Origin: Sympetrum striolatum
Lineage: Eukaryota; Arthropoda; Insecta; Odonata; Libellulidae
Length of the DNA stretch: 64,000 nt
Direction of reading: 5' to 3'
Assembly: GCA_947579665.1 (NCBI GenBank)
Contig: OX388343.1
Span: forward strand, 93,910,254-93,974,253
Position numbers and translations under genes: made by a program. The notes under the pieces are model-generated. The model saw only the letters and a program-made list of their open reading frames with translations. It ran no database searches and had not been told where the DNA came from. Below are positions 27,201 to 41,100 of the stretch, piece after piece; positions within the stretch are counted from its first letter, which is position 1, and each line of letters begins with the position of its first letter.

Positions 27201-30200
27201 TTACTGGAGCGGCAAAGAGGAAATACTACCAGCAGTGGCGGCGGGTCCATTGGGTTCACTGAATCCCCTAACAAAACTACTGCAATATTTTTCTGTATAC
27301 CAATGTTCTTTCCATAACCCAAATATCTTTGATACCAATCACTGTGCCTAACTTTTCCTTTGTTGAGTCGCGATTCCTGCCGCTTTTGGTTCTAACTAGC
27401 TTGACTTCGCGCGAGGTTCACTATCCGAAATGAACACCTTCAGATCACAGGGAGAGTCTACCGGCAGAAAAGTGAAGCCAAAAATAACGCAACCCGCAGA
27501 GCACTGGGTTGCACTTTTCTCCAGCTCCCCTTTAACTACATGTATTTTTTGGGTTTTATTTTCCTCTCATACGGGACTCAGGAGCTTGTCTATCCTATGA
27601 AATGGACTCAGATAGTTTAAATGAACCTTTTACTTAACGAACATGTTCGATGTTTTTTTCTAAGTCCTCTTAATTCCTTTTATTATGGAAATAAAAACAT
27701 GCCTGCAATGTAAACTTCTCGGATGCCGGTGTCGTCTGCTAGAGCGATATAGAAAACGAATCATCTGCCAACCTCCCGCAAACTCTATTAAAACCTCGTT
27801 AATTATTATAATGTTAATTTTATATATATTATAATGCATTAATTCGTCATAGTTTTTAATTGATCAATACCAAGTATGGCATAAAATTCCTTTATAGTCG
27901 TTTACCGCAATGAAATAAAGCTCTGTAATACATTATAATAGCTTATCAGGGCAATTTGAGATTTTCCGCTTGTGCAATTGTTTGTTCAAATTCAAAATTG
28001 GGGCTTAATGCAGTAAAAGTTGTCAAAATGACGAATACGAGAACTTGAATACCATGCAAGACCTGCAGGTGCAGCCGAGAGCACAATGAAATGTTCATTA
28101 AAACGCCGTGGATTAATACTGACGTTCGTTCTGCTTCATAGATTTCAGATAATGAATGAAATAATAAAATTAAGGAAGATGCATAGATTCTAGTTCGAAA
28201 CATTTTGTGGGGGCAGCTGTTCTGATGCACAGCAATTGACCATGCTGCAGGCAGAAACAAGCCCCTGCTATAAATATATATATAAGCCCCACCTATAAAA
28301 CCTTTAGAAACACGAAAATAACAAAATTGCTTCGTGTTACGCATTGCTCAAACTACATTTTGTGCTCCAAAACGTTCGACTTACTCGATCAAACCTTGAT
28401 AACTCTGTATCAAAGCCGCAAATCACGAAAAAACAATGTGTTGGTATAGGGAGATACGAAAAGTGCAACCCAGCATGGCTAAATGCGCAATCTACCGCTT
28501 TACCCCGGCTTCACTTTTGGGCGCTAGAGGGAGATAGTAATACTACCCCTGTGCTTCAGATGATGCTTTTACAGGTGAAGAAGTTGAGGGGAAAGAGAGG
28601 CATACGGCTTTTAAATATGGGTCGTTCGCTGCTCTACGTTGCAGCAACAGCCGACGAGAATGGCTTCATAGGATTTTTGGAAATTGTTTTTAGGCACGTC
28701 CCGGAAAATAAGAGACTTGAAATTCGAGGGATCGCTGGGAGCCGTGCATGTCCAACGAAAACTACATAGAAACCCTCGAAGATCATCCCATGTTCGACGC
28801 TAGGTCAGGGCAAATATTCTCCTATTTAAAATGCATTGCGGCGATTTTTCAGATTTCTTTTAAATGTCTTTCCGATGACATGGAAACTTAAAACCGGGCA
28901 TGTGATTATAGATCGTAAATACATTTTATTTACGCTGTTTAACATTTCCCTGATGATCATTGGTTCGATTCCAGAGCGCAATTTACATTCCTTTATGCAT
29001 TGCAAATTGGGATAATGAAAACTTATTTTAGGATCAACCCAGTATGATATCAACATCAAACTTTATATCTACCAGGTCGTTATATATATATATATCATCA
29101 TCATCATCATCATCATCAGCCATTTTCAATCCGACGTCGGATGTAGGCCTCCCCAGGTACTTTCCAATTTTCTCTGTCCTGAGCTTCTCGTTGCCACGTT
29201 ACACCTAAGTACTTGATGATGTCTCTGTTCCACCTGTCCATAGGTCGTCTTCTTGGTCTCTTCACATCTCTTGGTATCCAGTTGAGAACGGCAGATGTCC
29301 AACGGTTGTCGTTTCTTCTTGCAATATGGCCGGCCCACCTCCATTTCAGTGATCTTACCTTATCTATTATGTCTGTAACTCCAGTCATCATTCTCACCCA
29401 AGTGTTTCGTTTCCTGTCTGTTCTTGTGATTCCCAGCATGCAGCGCTCCATGCTCCTTTGCGTTGTCTGAAGTCTCTGGGTTATTGCAGCATTTAACACC
29501 CAAGTTTCACTTCTATAGGTCAAGACAGGTAAAATGCATTGGTTGAAGATCTTCCTCTTCAAAACCATTGGCATTCTTGACTTCAGAATGTGTGAGTTCC
29601 TTCCAAATGCGCTCCAGCCAAGTTTCATTCTTCTGTTTACTTCATTAATCCTGTTTTTCTCTCCTGTTGTTACAAGTTGTCCCAGGTATATGTATTCCAA
29701 GCAAACATCCAGAGGTTTTCCTTGAAGTTTGACTGGCTCTTGCACTGTAAAAGAATTATGCATTACCTTTGTTTTTGTTAGGTTTATTCTGAGTCCTATC
29801 ATCTGTCCTGCTGTGTTTAGCTCTTCAAGTCCTGAAGTTAGATCTTCTGCGTTAGCTGCAAAGAGAACTATATCATCTGCAAAACGGAGGTGACTGATGT
29901 ACTCCCCATTTACTCTTAAGCCCTTCTCTTCCCAATCAAGGGTTTTAAAAACTTCTTCTAAAATGGTTGTGAACAAGATGGGAGATAGACCGTCACCTTG
30001 TCGAACTCCCTTCTCAATCTTGAATTCATCGGTCTCTTCATGAAGCATTACAGATGCTGTGGCATTCTCGTAGACACTGCGCAAGAGGCGGATGTACTCA
30101 GAATCTATCCCTTGATTCTTCAGAGCTTTCAGAGTGGAGGAGGTACTTACCGAGTCGAAGGCCTGTTCATAATCTACAAAGCAAAGGACGAGCGGCATCT

Positions 30201-33200
30201 CGTATTCATTCGTTCTGTTTATAAATTCCTGTAATGTGTGGATGTGGTCCATAGTGCTGAAGCCTTTCCGGAATCCCGCTTGTTCTCTAGGCTGGGCTGA
30301 AGACAGGGTCATCTTAAGACGTTCCGCTATTATCCTCATGAATGTTTTGTAGACAACTGGAAGGAGGCTAATGGGGCGATAGTTCTTCAAATCTTCTTTG
30401 CTTCCTTTCTTGTGCAGAAGGGCAATCCTTGCGTGGTTCCATTCCTTGGGAATCATTCCTTTTTTTAGACAATTACTGAATAATTGTGCTAAAACATTAG
30501 CAATCTCTGTTCCACCAGCTTTCAGATATTCCGCCAACACCCCATCTGCTCCTCCTGCTTTCCCATTCTTCATCTGCTTAATCGCCGCCATTACTTCTTC
30601 TGGGAGGATTGAGAGGAGATTTTGTGAGCTTTGGCTTTCATCTTGGTTCTCCTCATCGGCGTTTCCTATCTTCTTGTATAGGTTGCCAAAGTATTCTGCT
30701 ACAATCATCAATATTGCTGGTCTGTTATATGTTGTGGTGCCATCTCCTTTCTGTAAGGCTAAAATCTGTTTCTTACCAATTGCTAGGCGTCTTCTAGCCC
30801 TCTTTATGCTCTTGTTATTTTCTATGGCCTCTTGCACAATCTTTTCATTAAAATTCCTCACGTCTTCCTTGATTGCTACTCTGATGGCTTTGCAAAGCAC
30901 GGCATATTCGATATTATCTCTTGGAGTGTTTAAATTCTTCAGTTCCTTTCGTCGTTTCATCATTTTCCGGGTTCTATCACTAAATTTATTATCCTTAGGT
31001 TTTCTTGGCATGCTTGCTAATTCCTCTGTCGCTTTCTTTACAACTTCCATAACTTTGGTTTCGAGTTCTTCCTCCTGAAGTGCTGAGAATCTATTTCTAA
31101 GTTCCAGCTGAAACTGTTTCTCGTTATCTGATAGTTTACCAATATTTATCTCCTCCTTCTTGCAGGAAACCAACTTCTTTAGTTCCATTCGGGGTTTGAT
31201 ATTGATTTTGCATCTAACAATTCTGTGGTCACTTCCAGTGTTGAAATTATTCAAAACTTCACAGTTAGTTACAGTGTAGAGTCTGTTTACCAATATGTAT
31301 TCAATTTCATTTTTTGTTCCATTGGGACCTCTCCACGTCCATTTCCTTGTAGGATTTTTCTTCAACGGTTATCGGTTAACCGGAAGTCGAGCTTCATTCT
31401 TCAAAGCTCATTTCCGGTTTTCAAAATATCTCCATAAATATGATATTTAGGTATATTGTATAATTTATAAAAGTTTTAGATAATGTAATTTACTATAACT
31501 TTTGTATTTAACATATTTTTTATCACCGGTTGATAAGGAGTTATTCGTGAAATCCTGATAAACTGGAAGAAGATGATTATGTACTTTGTGGGCGCTCTAA
31601 CATGAAAACTATTTGTTGGATCAACACTTAATTTCATATATAGTACTTTTATTACCGTTGTTAGAGTTGATTAGATTTTGGAGTAAATCGGTTAACCTGA
31701 AGTTGAGCTTCATTCTTCAAAGCTCATTTCCGGTTTTCAAAATATTTCCATAAAATATGATATTTAGGTATATACTATTATTTATAAATGTTTTAGAAAA
31801 AATAATTTACTATAACTTTTGATTGAAACATATTTTTGTATCACTGATTGTTTAGGAGTTATTCATGAAATACTGATAACCAGTAATTTGCTGATTATGT
31901 ACTTTGTGGGCGCTCTGGGCTCTATGGGCGAAAGGCCAAATTCATCGTTTTTCATCGAGCATGTCCCGAAAAAAAACATTATTTATAATGTTTGTGACGT
32001 AAAAGATAATATTATATAAATTTAATCACTCATCTTCCAAGTTTAGATGGAATATAGAGTTCGAAAATACTGTCGTAGATAAATATTTACATCTTATACG
32101 AGTAAAATGTAGCTTGCATACTGCAAGCAGATCGGCAATACTACTTTCATATTTGCACAAATATCGGGACGGTCCTCAAAAGAAAAAAAAAAGATTGAAA
32201 TTTTTCTTAAAATTCGCTGAAATTTCATCGTCTGGCATCTAACCCGGGTCTTCTTGGTGAACTTACTATGAGGCACAACAGACGATCACAATCTCTAATT
32301 ATGTGTGAAAATGCAAGCCAAAATATTGACTGCAACTGCCTCAAACAACGTTCTACTTTTCACGAATGTAAATGGCTCTCTGGATTCGAACCAAGGACGA
32401 TCGTGGGAATCTAGAACATGTTCCTGAAATGTATCTATAATCTCTATCTGTATGCTGAATTTCAAGTTTCTATATAATTGGGAAATGGTTCCAAAAAATT
32501 CTTAAAAATCGGATCATTTACTGATTGTAGAGACGCCTGGTGGTGAAACCAGGAAACATTGGTAGCTGTGAATTCACAGTTTGATTAGTAATGACTTGAT
32601 GTTATCTTTTGCAAAGTTTCAAGTAGATATACTATCGGGAAGCACCTAAAATGTGTTTCCGTAATCTCCATAAGAAATTCATTGAGGAATGCAAATGGCC
32701 CTCTGGGATCGAACCAAGGACCATCAGCGAACATGTAAAATTTGATTATGAAATATATTCATGATATCTAAGCTCATGCCGAATTTCAAGTTTCCATGCC
32801 ATCGGCAAATGGTCCAAATAAAATCTTAAAAATCGCTGCAATGCATTTTAAACGGCCGATATTTGCCCCAGCCTAGCATCGAACCATGGACAATATTCAA
32901 AGATGTCTTTTTGATTTTCGTTAGATATCCACGGTATCTAGCGATCCCTTGAATTTCAACTCTCTACCTTTCCGGGAAGTGATTCAAAAAAATTTTCGAA
33001 AATCTTCACCATGTATACTTATGGAGAAAATCGGAACTTTGGGGCCTTCTGGAATCGAACCCATGACACTGAGGTTCAATGTTGGCCTTTTCCTGGAGGT
33101 TACACGTTATGGCCAATACGTCGTAAAAATTTCAAGTCAGTGGCACTTCTGGAACATGGCTAGAATTTTGATCCCCTATGAATGTGTATATATATGAATA

Positions 33201-36200
33201 TACGAGTAAAATGTTGCTTGCATACTGCAAGCAGATCGATAACACTATTTCCATGTCGGCATCATATCGGGACGGCCATCAAAAGAAAAAAATTGATTGA
33301 AATTTTTCTTAAAATTCGCTGAAATTCCATCGTCTGGCATCGAACTCGGGTCTTTACTGTAAACTTACTATGCAGCACAATAGAACATCACCATCTCTAA
33401 CTATGTGTGAAAATTCAAGCAGAAATATGGGCTACAACTGCCTCAAAAGACGTTCTAATTTTCACGAATTTAAATGGCTCTCTGGATTCGAACCAAGGAC
33501 GATCTTGGAAATCAGAAAAAGGTTTCTGAAAGTTATTTATGATCTCTATCTATATGCCGAATTTGAATTTTCTATATTATTGGCAAAGGTTTCAAAATAA
33601 TTCCTAAAAATCGAATTAACTTCTGATTGCAGAGACACCTGGTGTCGAACCCAGGACACTTTGTTAGCTGTGAATGCTTAGTTTGATTTGTAAGGACTTG
33701 CTCTTATATCATGCTAGGTTTGAAGTCGATAGCATGCCGGGAAGTACGTAAATTTTTTTTCCGTTATCTCCGTAAGAAATGCATTGAGGAATTTAAATGT
33801 CCCTCTGTGATCGAACCAAGGACCATCAGCGAATATGTAAAATTCGATTATGATATATTTTTATGGTAACCAACCTCATACCGAATTTCAAGTTTCTATG
33901 CCATCGAAAAAGGGTCCAAAAAAATCTTAAAAATCGCCACAATGCATTTTAAACGGCCGATTTTTGCCCCGACCTAGCATCGAACCAAGGATTATATTCG
34001 TAGATGTCTTTATGGTTTCCTTTAGATATGCACGGCTTCTAGCGATCTCTCGAATTTCAACTCTCTCCTTTTCCGGGAAATGCCTCAAAAAAATTTTTGA
34101 AAATCCCCGCCATGTAATCTTATGGGGAAAATCGCGACTTTGGGGCCTTCTGGAATCGAACCCATGACACCGAGGTTCAAAGTCGGCTTTTTCCCCTAAG
34201 TCCCGATTTTCTCCATAAGGATATATGGTGAAGATTTTCGACAATTTTTTTGAGGCACTTCTCGGAAAGGTAGAGAGTTGAAATTCGAGGGATCGCTAGA
34301 TGCCGTAGATATCCAACGAAAATAAAAAAGACATCGCCAAACATGGTCCATGGTTCGATGCTAGGTCAGGGCAAAAATCGGCCGTTTAAAATGCATTGCG
34401 GCGATTTTGAAGATTTTTTTTGGATCCTTTCCCGATAACATAGATACTTGATACTTAGCACGTGGATAGATATCATGAATATGTTTCATAATCAAATTTT
34501 ACATATTCGCTGATGGTACTTGGTTCGATCCCAGAGGGCCATTTGCATTTCTCAATGCATTTCTTACGGAGATAACGGAAACAAAATTTAGGCACTTCCC
34601 GGCATGCTATCAACTTCAAACTTTGCTTGTTAGTAGAGCAAGTCCTTAGAAATCAAACTGGGCATTCACGGCTATCAATGCGTTCTGGGTTCGACACCAA
34701 GTGTCTCTGCAGTCAGAAGTTGATCCGATTTTTAGGAATTATTTTGAAACCTTTCCCAATAATATAGAAACTTGAAATTCGGCATATAGATAGAGATCAT
34801 AAATAACTTTCAGAAATATGTTTTAGATTTCCAAGATCGTCCTTGGTTCGAATCCAGAGAGCACTTTACATTCGTGAAAATTTGAACGTCATTTGAGGCA
34901 GTTGTAGCCAATATTTCTGCTTGAATTTTCACATATAGCTAGGGTTGGTGATCTTCTTTTTTTCTGCAGAGAAGCTCACAGTAAAGACCCAGGTTCGATG
35001 CCAGACGATGAATTGTCAGCGAATTTTAAGAAATATTTCAATCCTTTGTTTTTGATTTTGAGGACCGTCCCGATATTATGCCGATATGAAATTAGTATTG
35101 CCGATCTGCTTGCAGTATGCAAGCTACATTTTACTCGTATATATATATATCTATTATATATAGATGCTTCTCCGGATTCATTCATATATATAGATAGGTA
35201 TATAGATAGGTATATAGATAGGTATATAGATAGATAGGATACAAATTCACAGCCTAAACCACAAGCGTGATTGAGTTCAAATTTTTACTGCGTATTGGCC
35301 ATAACAATTAACCGCCAGAAAAATTGTGATTTTGATCCTCAGTGTCATGGGTTCGATTCCAGAGGGCCCCAAAGACAGGATTTTTCCCGTTTAAATGCAT
35401 TGCTTAGATTTCGGGAATTAAAAAAAAATACTTTCCGGATAGGTAGAGAATCGAAACTCTAGGAGCCTTTATATACCGTCATGATCTATCGAAAACATTA
35501 ATGAGTTTTACAGAAAATATCCCGGGTTCGATGCTAGGTCGGGGCTAAAATCGGCCGTTTAAAATGTATTGTGGCGATTTTTAGGATTTTTTTTGGACCC
35601 CTTTCCAAAGGCATGGAAACTTGAAATTCGGTATGTGGTTAGATACTATAAAAATATATCATAATCGAATTTTGCATATTCGCTGATGGTCCTTGGTTCG
35701 ATCCCAGAGGAACATTTATATTCCTCAATGCATTTCTTACGGAGATAACGGAAACAAATTTTAGGTACTTCCCGGCATGCTATCGACTTAAAACTTAGCA
35801 TGATAGAGGAACCAGTCTTAACAAATCAAACTATGCATTCATAGCTATCAATGTGTCCTGGGTTCGACACAAGGTGTCTCTGTAATCAGAAGTTGATCCG
35901 ATTTTTAGGAATTATTTTGAAACCTTTTCCAATAATATAGAAACTTGAAATTTGGCATATAGATTGAGATCATTAATAACTTTCAAAAACATTTTTTAAC
36001 TTTCCAAGATCGTCCTTGGTTCGAGTCCAGAGAGCCATTTACATTCGTGAACATTAGAGCGTCTTTTGAGGCAGTTGTAGCCAATATTTCTGCTTGAATT
36101 TTCACACATAGTAAGAGATGGTGATCTTCTATTGCTTTCATAGTAGGTTTTCCAGTAAGACCCGTGTTCGATGCCAGACGATGAAATTTCAGCGAATTTT

Positions 36201-36352
36201 AAGAAAAAATTAAATCCTTTTTTACTTTCTCCATATACGAAGTATAGAGAAAGTATTGTTTTCATGAAAAAAATCGACTTCGAGATTTCAACGGAAATAC
36301 ATGTTTTGGGGTCCCTAGAACACGATTTGACCATTTTCGGAATGATGTCTGT

Positions 36353-36395
<43 letters not shown>

Positions 36396-37392
36396 TGTGT
36401 GACAGTGGGCGCTCTAACTTGAAAAATATTAGTCGTATCAATACCAAAATTCATGTATAGTACTGTGGTGTGTGCTGTCAGAGTTGATTAGGTTTTCAAG
36501 TAAATCGGTAAACCGGAAGTCGAGCTTCATTCATCAAAGCTCATTTCCGGTTTTCAAAATATCTCCATAAATATGATATATAGGTATATTTTTTTCCCAA
36601 TAAAAGTTTTAGATAATGTGTTTTACTATAACTTTTGTATTTAACATATTTTTGCATTACCGGTTGATTGGGAGTTATTCGTGAAATACTGATAAACCGG
36701 AAGTAGCTGATTATGTACTTTGTGGGCGCTCTAACATGAAAACTATTACTCGGATCAATACCAAATTTCATATATAGTATTTTGGTTAGTGTCGTTAGAG
36801 TTGATTAGTTTTTGGGATAAATCGGTTAACCGGAAGTCGAGCTTCATTCATCATAGCTCATTTCCGGTTTTCAAAATATCTCCATAAATATTATATTTAG
36901 GTATAAACTATTAATGATAAAAGTTTTAGAAAATAATATTTACTATAAATTTTGTAAAAAACATATTTTTGTATCACTGATTGTGTAGGAGTTATTTGTG
37001 AAATACTGATAAACCGGAAGTTGCTGATTATGTACGTTGTGGGCGCTCTGGGAGCTGGGGCGAAAGGCCATTTCATCGTTTTTCAGCGAACATGTCCCGA
37101 AAAACATTATTTATAGTGTTTGTGACGTAAAAAATAATATGATATAAATTAAACATTCCTCTTCCAAGTTTATATGGAATATAGAGTTCGAAATTACTGT
37201 CGTATATAAATATTTACATCTTATATATGGAGAAAGTCATGTGCTGGCCACATCAGATTTTTTACTTTCTCCATATACGAAGTATAGAGAAAGTATTGTT
37301 TTCATGAAAAAATTCGACTTCGAGATTTCAACGGAAATACATGTTTTGGGGTCCCTAGAACACGTTTTGACCATTTTCGGAATGATGTCTGT

Positions 37393-37434
<42 letters not shown>

Positions 37435-38108
37435 TAGTGGGCGCTCTAACGTGAAAACTATTAGTCGTATCAATACCAAACTTCATATATAGTAGTGGTG
37501 TGTGTGCTGTCAGAGTTGATTAGTTTTTGGAGTAAATCGGTCAACCGGAAGTCGAGCTTCATTCTTCAAAGCTCATTTCCGGTTTTCGAAATATCTCCAT
37601 AAATATGATATTTAGGTATAGACTATTATGTATAAATGTTTTAGAACATTTAATTTACTATAACTTTTGTATGAATTATATTTTTTTATCACTAATTGTT
37701 TAGGAGTTATTCAGGAAATACTGATAAACTGGAAGTTGCTGATTATGTACTTTGTGGGCGCTCTGGGCTCTATTGGCAAAATGCCAAAATCATCTTTTTT
37801 CATCGAGCATGTCCCGAAAAACATTATTTATAATGTTTGTGACGTAAAAGATAAAAATATATAAATTAATCACTCATCTTCCAAGATTAGATTGAATATA
37901 GATTTCGAAATTACTGTCGTAGATAAATATTTACATCTTATATATGGAGAAAGTCATGTGCTGGCCACATCAGATTTTTACTTTCTCAATATACGAAGTA
38001 TAGAGAAAGTATTGTTTTCATGAAAAAATTCGACTTCGAGATTTCAACGGAAATACATGTTTTGGGGTCCCTAGAACACGTTTTGACCATTTTCGGAATG
38101 ATGTCTGT

Positions 38109-38139
<31 letters not shown>

Positions 38140-41100
38140 ATAGTGGGCGCTCTAACGTAAAAACTATTAGTCGTATCAATACCAAACTTCATATATAGTA
38201 TTGGTGTGTGTGCTGTCAGAGTTGATTAGTTTTTGGAGTAAATCGGTCAACTGGAAGTCGAGCTTTATTCATTAAAGCTCATTTCCGGTTTTCAAAATAT
38301 CTCCATAAATATGATATATACGTATATTGTATTTCTTATAAAAGTTTTAGATAATGTAATTTACTATAACTTTTGTATTTAATTTATTTTTGTATCACCG
38401 CTTGATTAGGAGTTATTCGTGAAATACCGATAAACCGGAAGTATCTGATTTTATACTTTGTGGGCGCTCAAAATGAAAATTGTTTGTTAGATCAACACCA
38501 AATTTTATATATAGTATTTTGGTTCGTGTGTTTAGAGTTGATTAGATTTTGGAGTAAATCGGTTAACCGGAAGTCGAGTTTTATTCTTCAAAGCTCATTT
38601 CCGGTTTTCAAGATATCTCCATAAATATGATATATTCGTATATTGTATTACAAATAAAAGTTTTAGAAAATGTAATTTACTATGACTTTTGTAGGAAACA
38701 TATTTTTGTATCACGGATTGTGTAGGAGTTATTTGTGAAATACTGATAAACCGGAAGTTGCTGATTATGTACGTTGTGGGCGCTCTGGGCGCTGGGGCGA
38801 AAGGCCACTTCATCGTTTTTCATCGAACATGTCCTGAAAAGCATTATTTATAATGTTTGTGACGTAAAAGATAATAATATATATAAATTAATCACTCATC
38901 TTCAAAGTTTAGATGGAATATAGAGTTCGAAATTACTGTCGTAGATTAATATTTACATCTTATGTATGGAGAAAGTCATGTGCTGGCCACATCAGATTTT
39001 TTCATATTGGCATCAGATCGGGACGGTCAATAAAAGAAAGGACGATTACGTATAAGGACGATTTTGGAAATCTAAAACATGTTTCTGAAATGTATCTATG
39101 ATGTCTATCTACATGCCGAATAACAAGTTTCTATATTATTGGAAAAGGTTTCAAAATAATTCCTAAAAATCGGATCAACTTCTGATTGCAGAGACACCTG
39201 GTATCGAACCCAGGACATATTGTAAGCTGTGAATTCACAGTTTGATTTGTAAATACCTGCTCTTGTATCATGCAGAGTTTGAAGTCAATAGCATGCCGAG
39301 AAGTACCTAAATTTTGTTCCCGTTATCTCCATAAGAAATGCATTGTAGGATGTAAATGGCCCTCTGGGATCGAACCAAGGACCATCAGGGAGTTGCTAAA
39401 ATTTGATTATAAAACATATTTAGGATATATATCCACGTGCCAAGTTTCAAGTTTCCAAGTCATCTGGAAGTAATTTAAAAAAATCTTAAAAATCGCAATG
39501 TAAATTCAACGGGAGAATATTTGCCCTGTCCTAGCATTGAACCAAGGATTATCTTCGTAGATGTCTTTATGGTTTCCTATAGATATGCACAGCATCTAGC
39601 GATCTCATGAATTTCAACTCTCAATTCTTCCGGGAAGTACCTAAAAACATTTTTCGAAAATCCCCACCATGTATCCTTATGGAGAAAATCGGGACTTTGG
39701 GGCCTTCTGGAATCGAACCCATGACACCGAGGTTCAATGTCGGCTTTTTCCTGGAGGTTACACGTTATGGTCAATACCTCCTAAAAATTTCAAGTCGCAT
39801 TCTATTGAGAGAGCTATTAACATTCGTGAAAAGTAGGTCTTCGTTTGAGGCAGTTGCAGCCAATATTTCTTCTTGAATTTTCACACGTATTTAGAGAAGA
39901 TGATCTTCTGATGTGCAGCATAGAAATTTCACCAGAAAGACCCGGGTTCGATGCCAGACGATTAAATTGAAGCGAATTTTAAGAATATTTTCAATCCTTT
40001 TTTTCCTTTCCGGGACCGTCCCGATATAATGCCGTTTTGAAATTAGTGTTGTCGATCTGCTTGCAGTATGCAAGCTAAATTTTACTCGTATATATATATC
40101 TATCTATTATATTTAGAAGCTTATCCGGATTCATTCATATATAGCTACATAGGTATATGGATAGGATACTAATTCACAGGCTAAACCACAAGCGTCATTG
40201 ACTTGAAATTTTTATGACGTATTGGCCATAACGTGAAACCCCCAGGAAAAAAGGGACTTTGATCCTTAGGGTCATAGGTTCGATTCCAGAGGGCCCCAAA
40301 GACCCAATTTTTCCCGTTTAAATGCATTGCCGTGATTTTCGAGAATTAAAAAAAAATACTTTCCGGATAGGTAGAGAAATAAAACTCAAGGTGCCTATAT
40401 TCATGGTCTTGGACTTTCAAAAACATCAATGACTTTCACAAAAAATATCCTGGGTTCGATGCTAGGACGATGCAAAGATCTGCCCTTTAAAATACATGGG
40501 AGCTGTTTTTCATTATTTTTTGCACTTCTCGAAATAATAGGAAGTTCGTGCTTAGCCGGAATGTGTATGGTAAGAATTTATTTAAGAAAAACATTTTCGT
40601 AAGACCGTACTATTCCTGGGTTCGATGCCAGAGCACATTAACATTTCTCTCATAAGGAATATAGGTAAGGGAAAAGTAAGACTTCGTTTGAGGCAGTTTC
40701 AGCCAATATTTCGTCTTGAATTTTCGAGCATAGTTAGAGATTAATATCTTCTATTATGTTGCATAGGAAGTTTTACCAGAAAGATCCGGGTTCGATGCCG
40801 AGCGGTAAATATGTCTCCCGTTTAAAATACATTGGGTAAGTATTTAATTATATTTTTGATAAGCTTATCGAAATTATAGGAAGTTCGTGCTTTGCTGGAA
40901 GATGTATGGTTATTGAAATTTATATCATCAATATTCTTACAGTATGCCAGCAAGCTTTACTCGTATATATGGTTAAATAATTTTAAATAAGAATTGATAA
41001 ACATTTTTCATTTGTAATTGTTTCTTTTAAGAAATCATTACGTAGTACTATTATCTTTGAAATCAATCTGGTAAGCTTTAACTTTGTGGAACTCCATCCT

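Noticed and set aside
27946..28344. 132-codon minus-strand ORF as a host gene
   Set aside because: No recognisable domain, low-complexity hydrophobic composition, and it lies inside an inverted-repeat element.
28344..28769. 141-codon plus-strand ORF as a gene
   Set aside because: Its second half is translated repeat monomer and its first half overlaps the end of the inverted-repeat element.
30398..31078. 226-codon plus-strand ORF
   Set aside because: It is the antisense shadow of the RTE reverse transcriptase frame; no domain of its own.
31363..31365. TTG codon at 31365 as the RTE start codon
   Set aside because: It lies at the junction with a different repeat; the frame is simply open at the truncation point.
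36262..36454. ORFs coding poly(Cys-Val) or poly(His-Thr) around TG tracts
   Set aside because: Translations of the microsatellite and flanking HINE sequence; repeated in every copy at the same place because the copies are recent.
36218..37258. Classifying the 317 bp-repeat element as an ordinary TIR MITE because of its inverted ACTTTCTCC ends
   Set aside because: The inverted repeat is not terminal at the right end, no target duplication is visible at the Bel-Pao site, and units form head-to-tail arrays.
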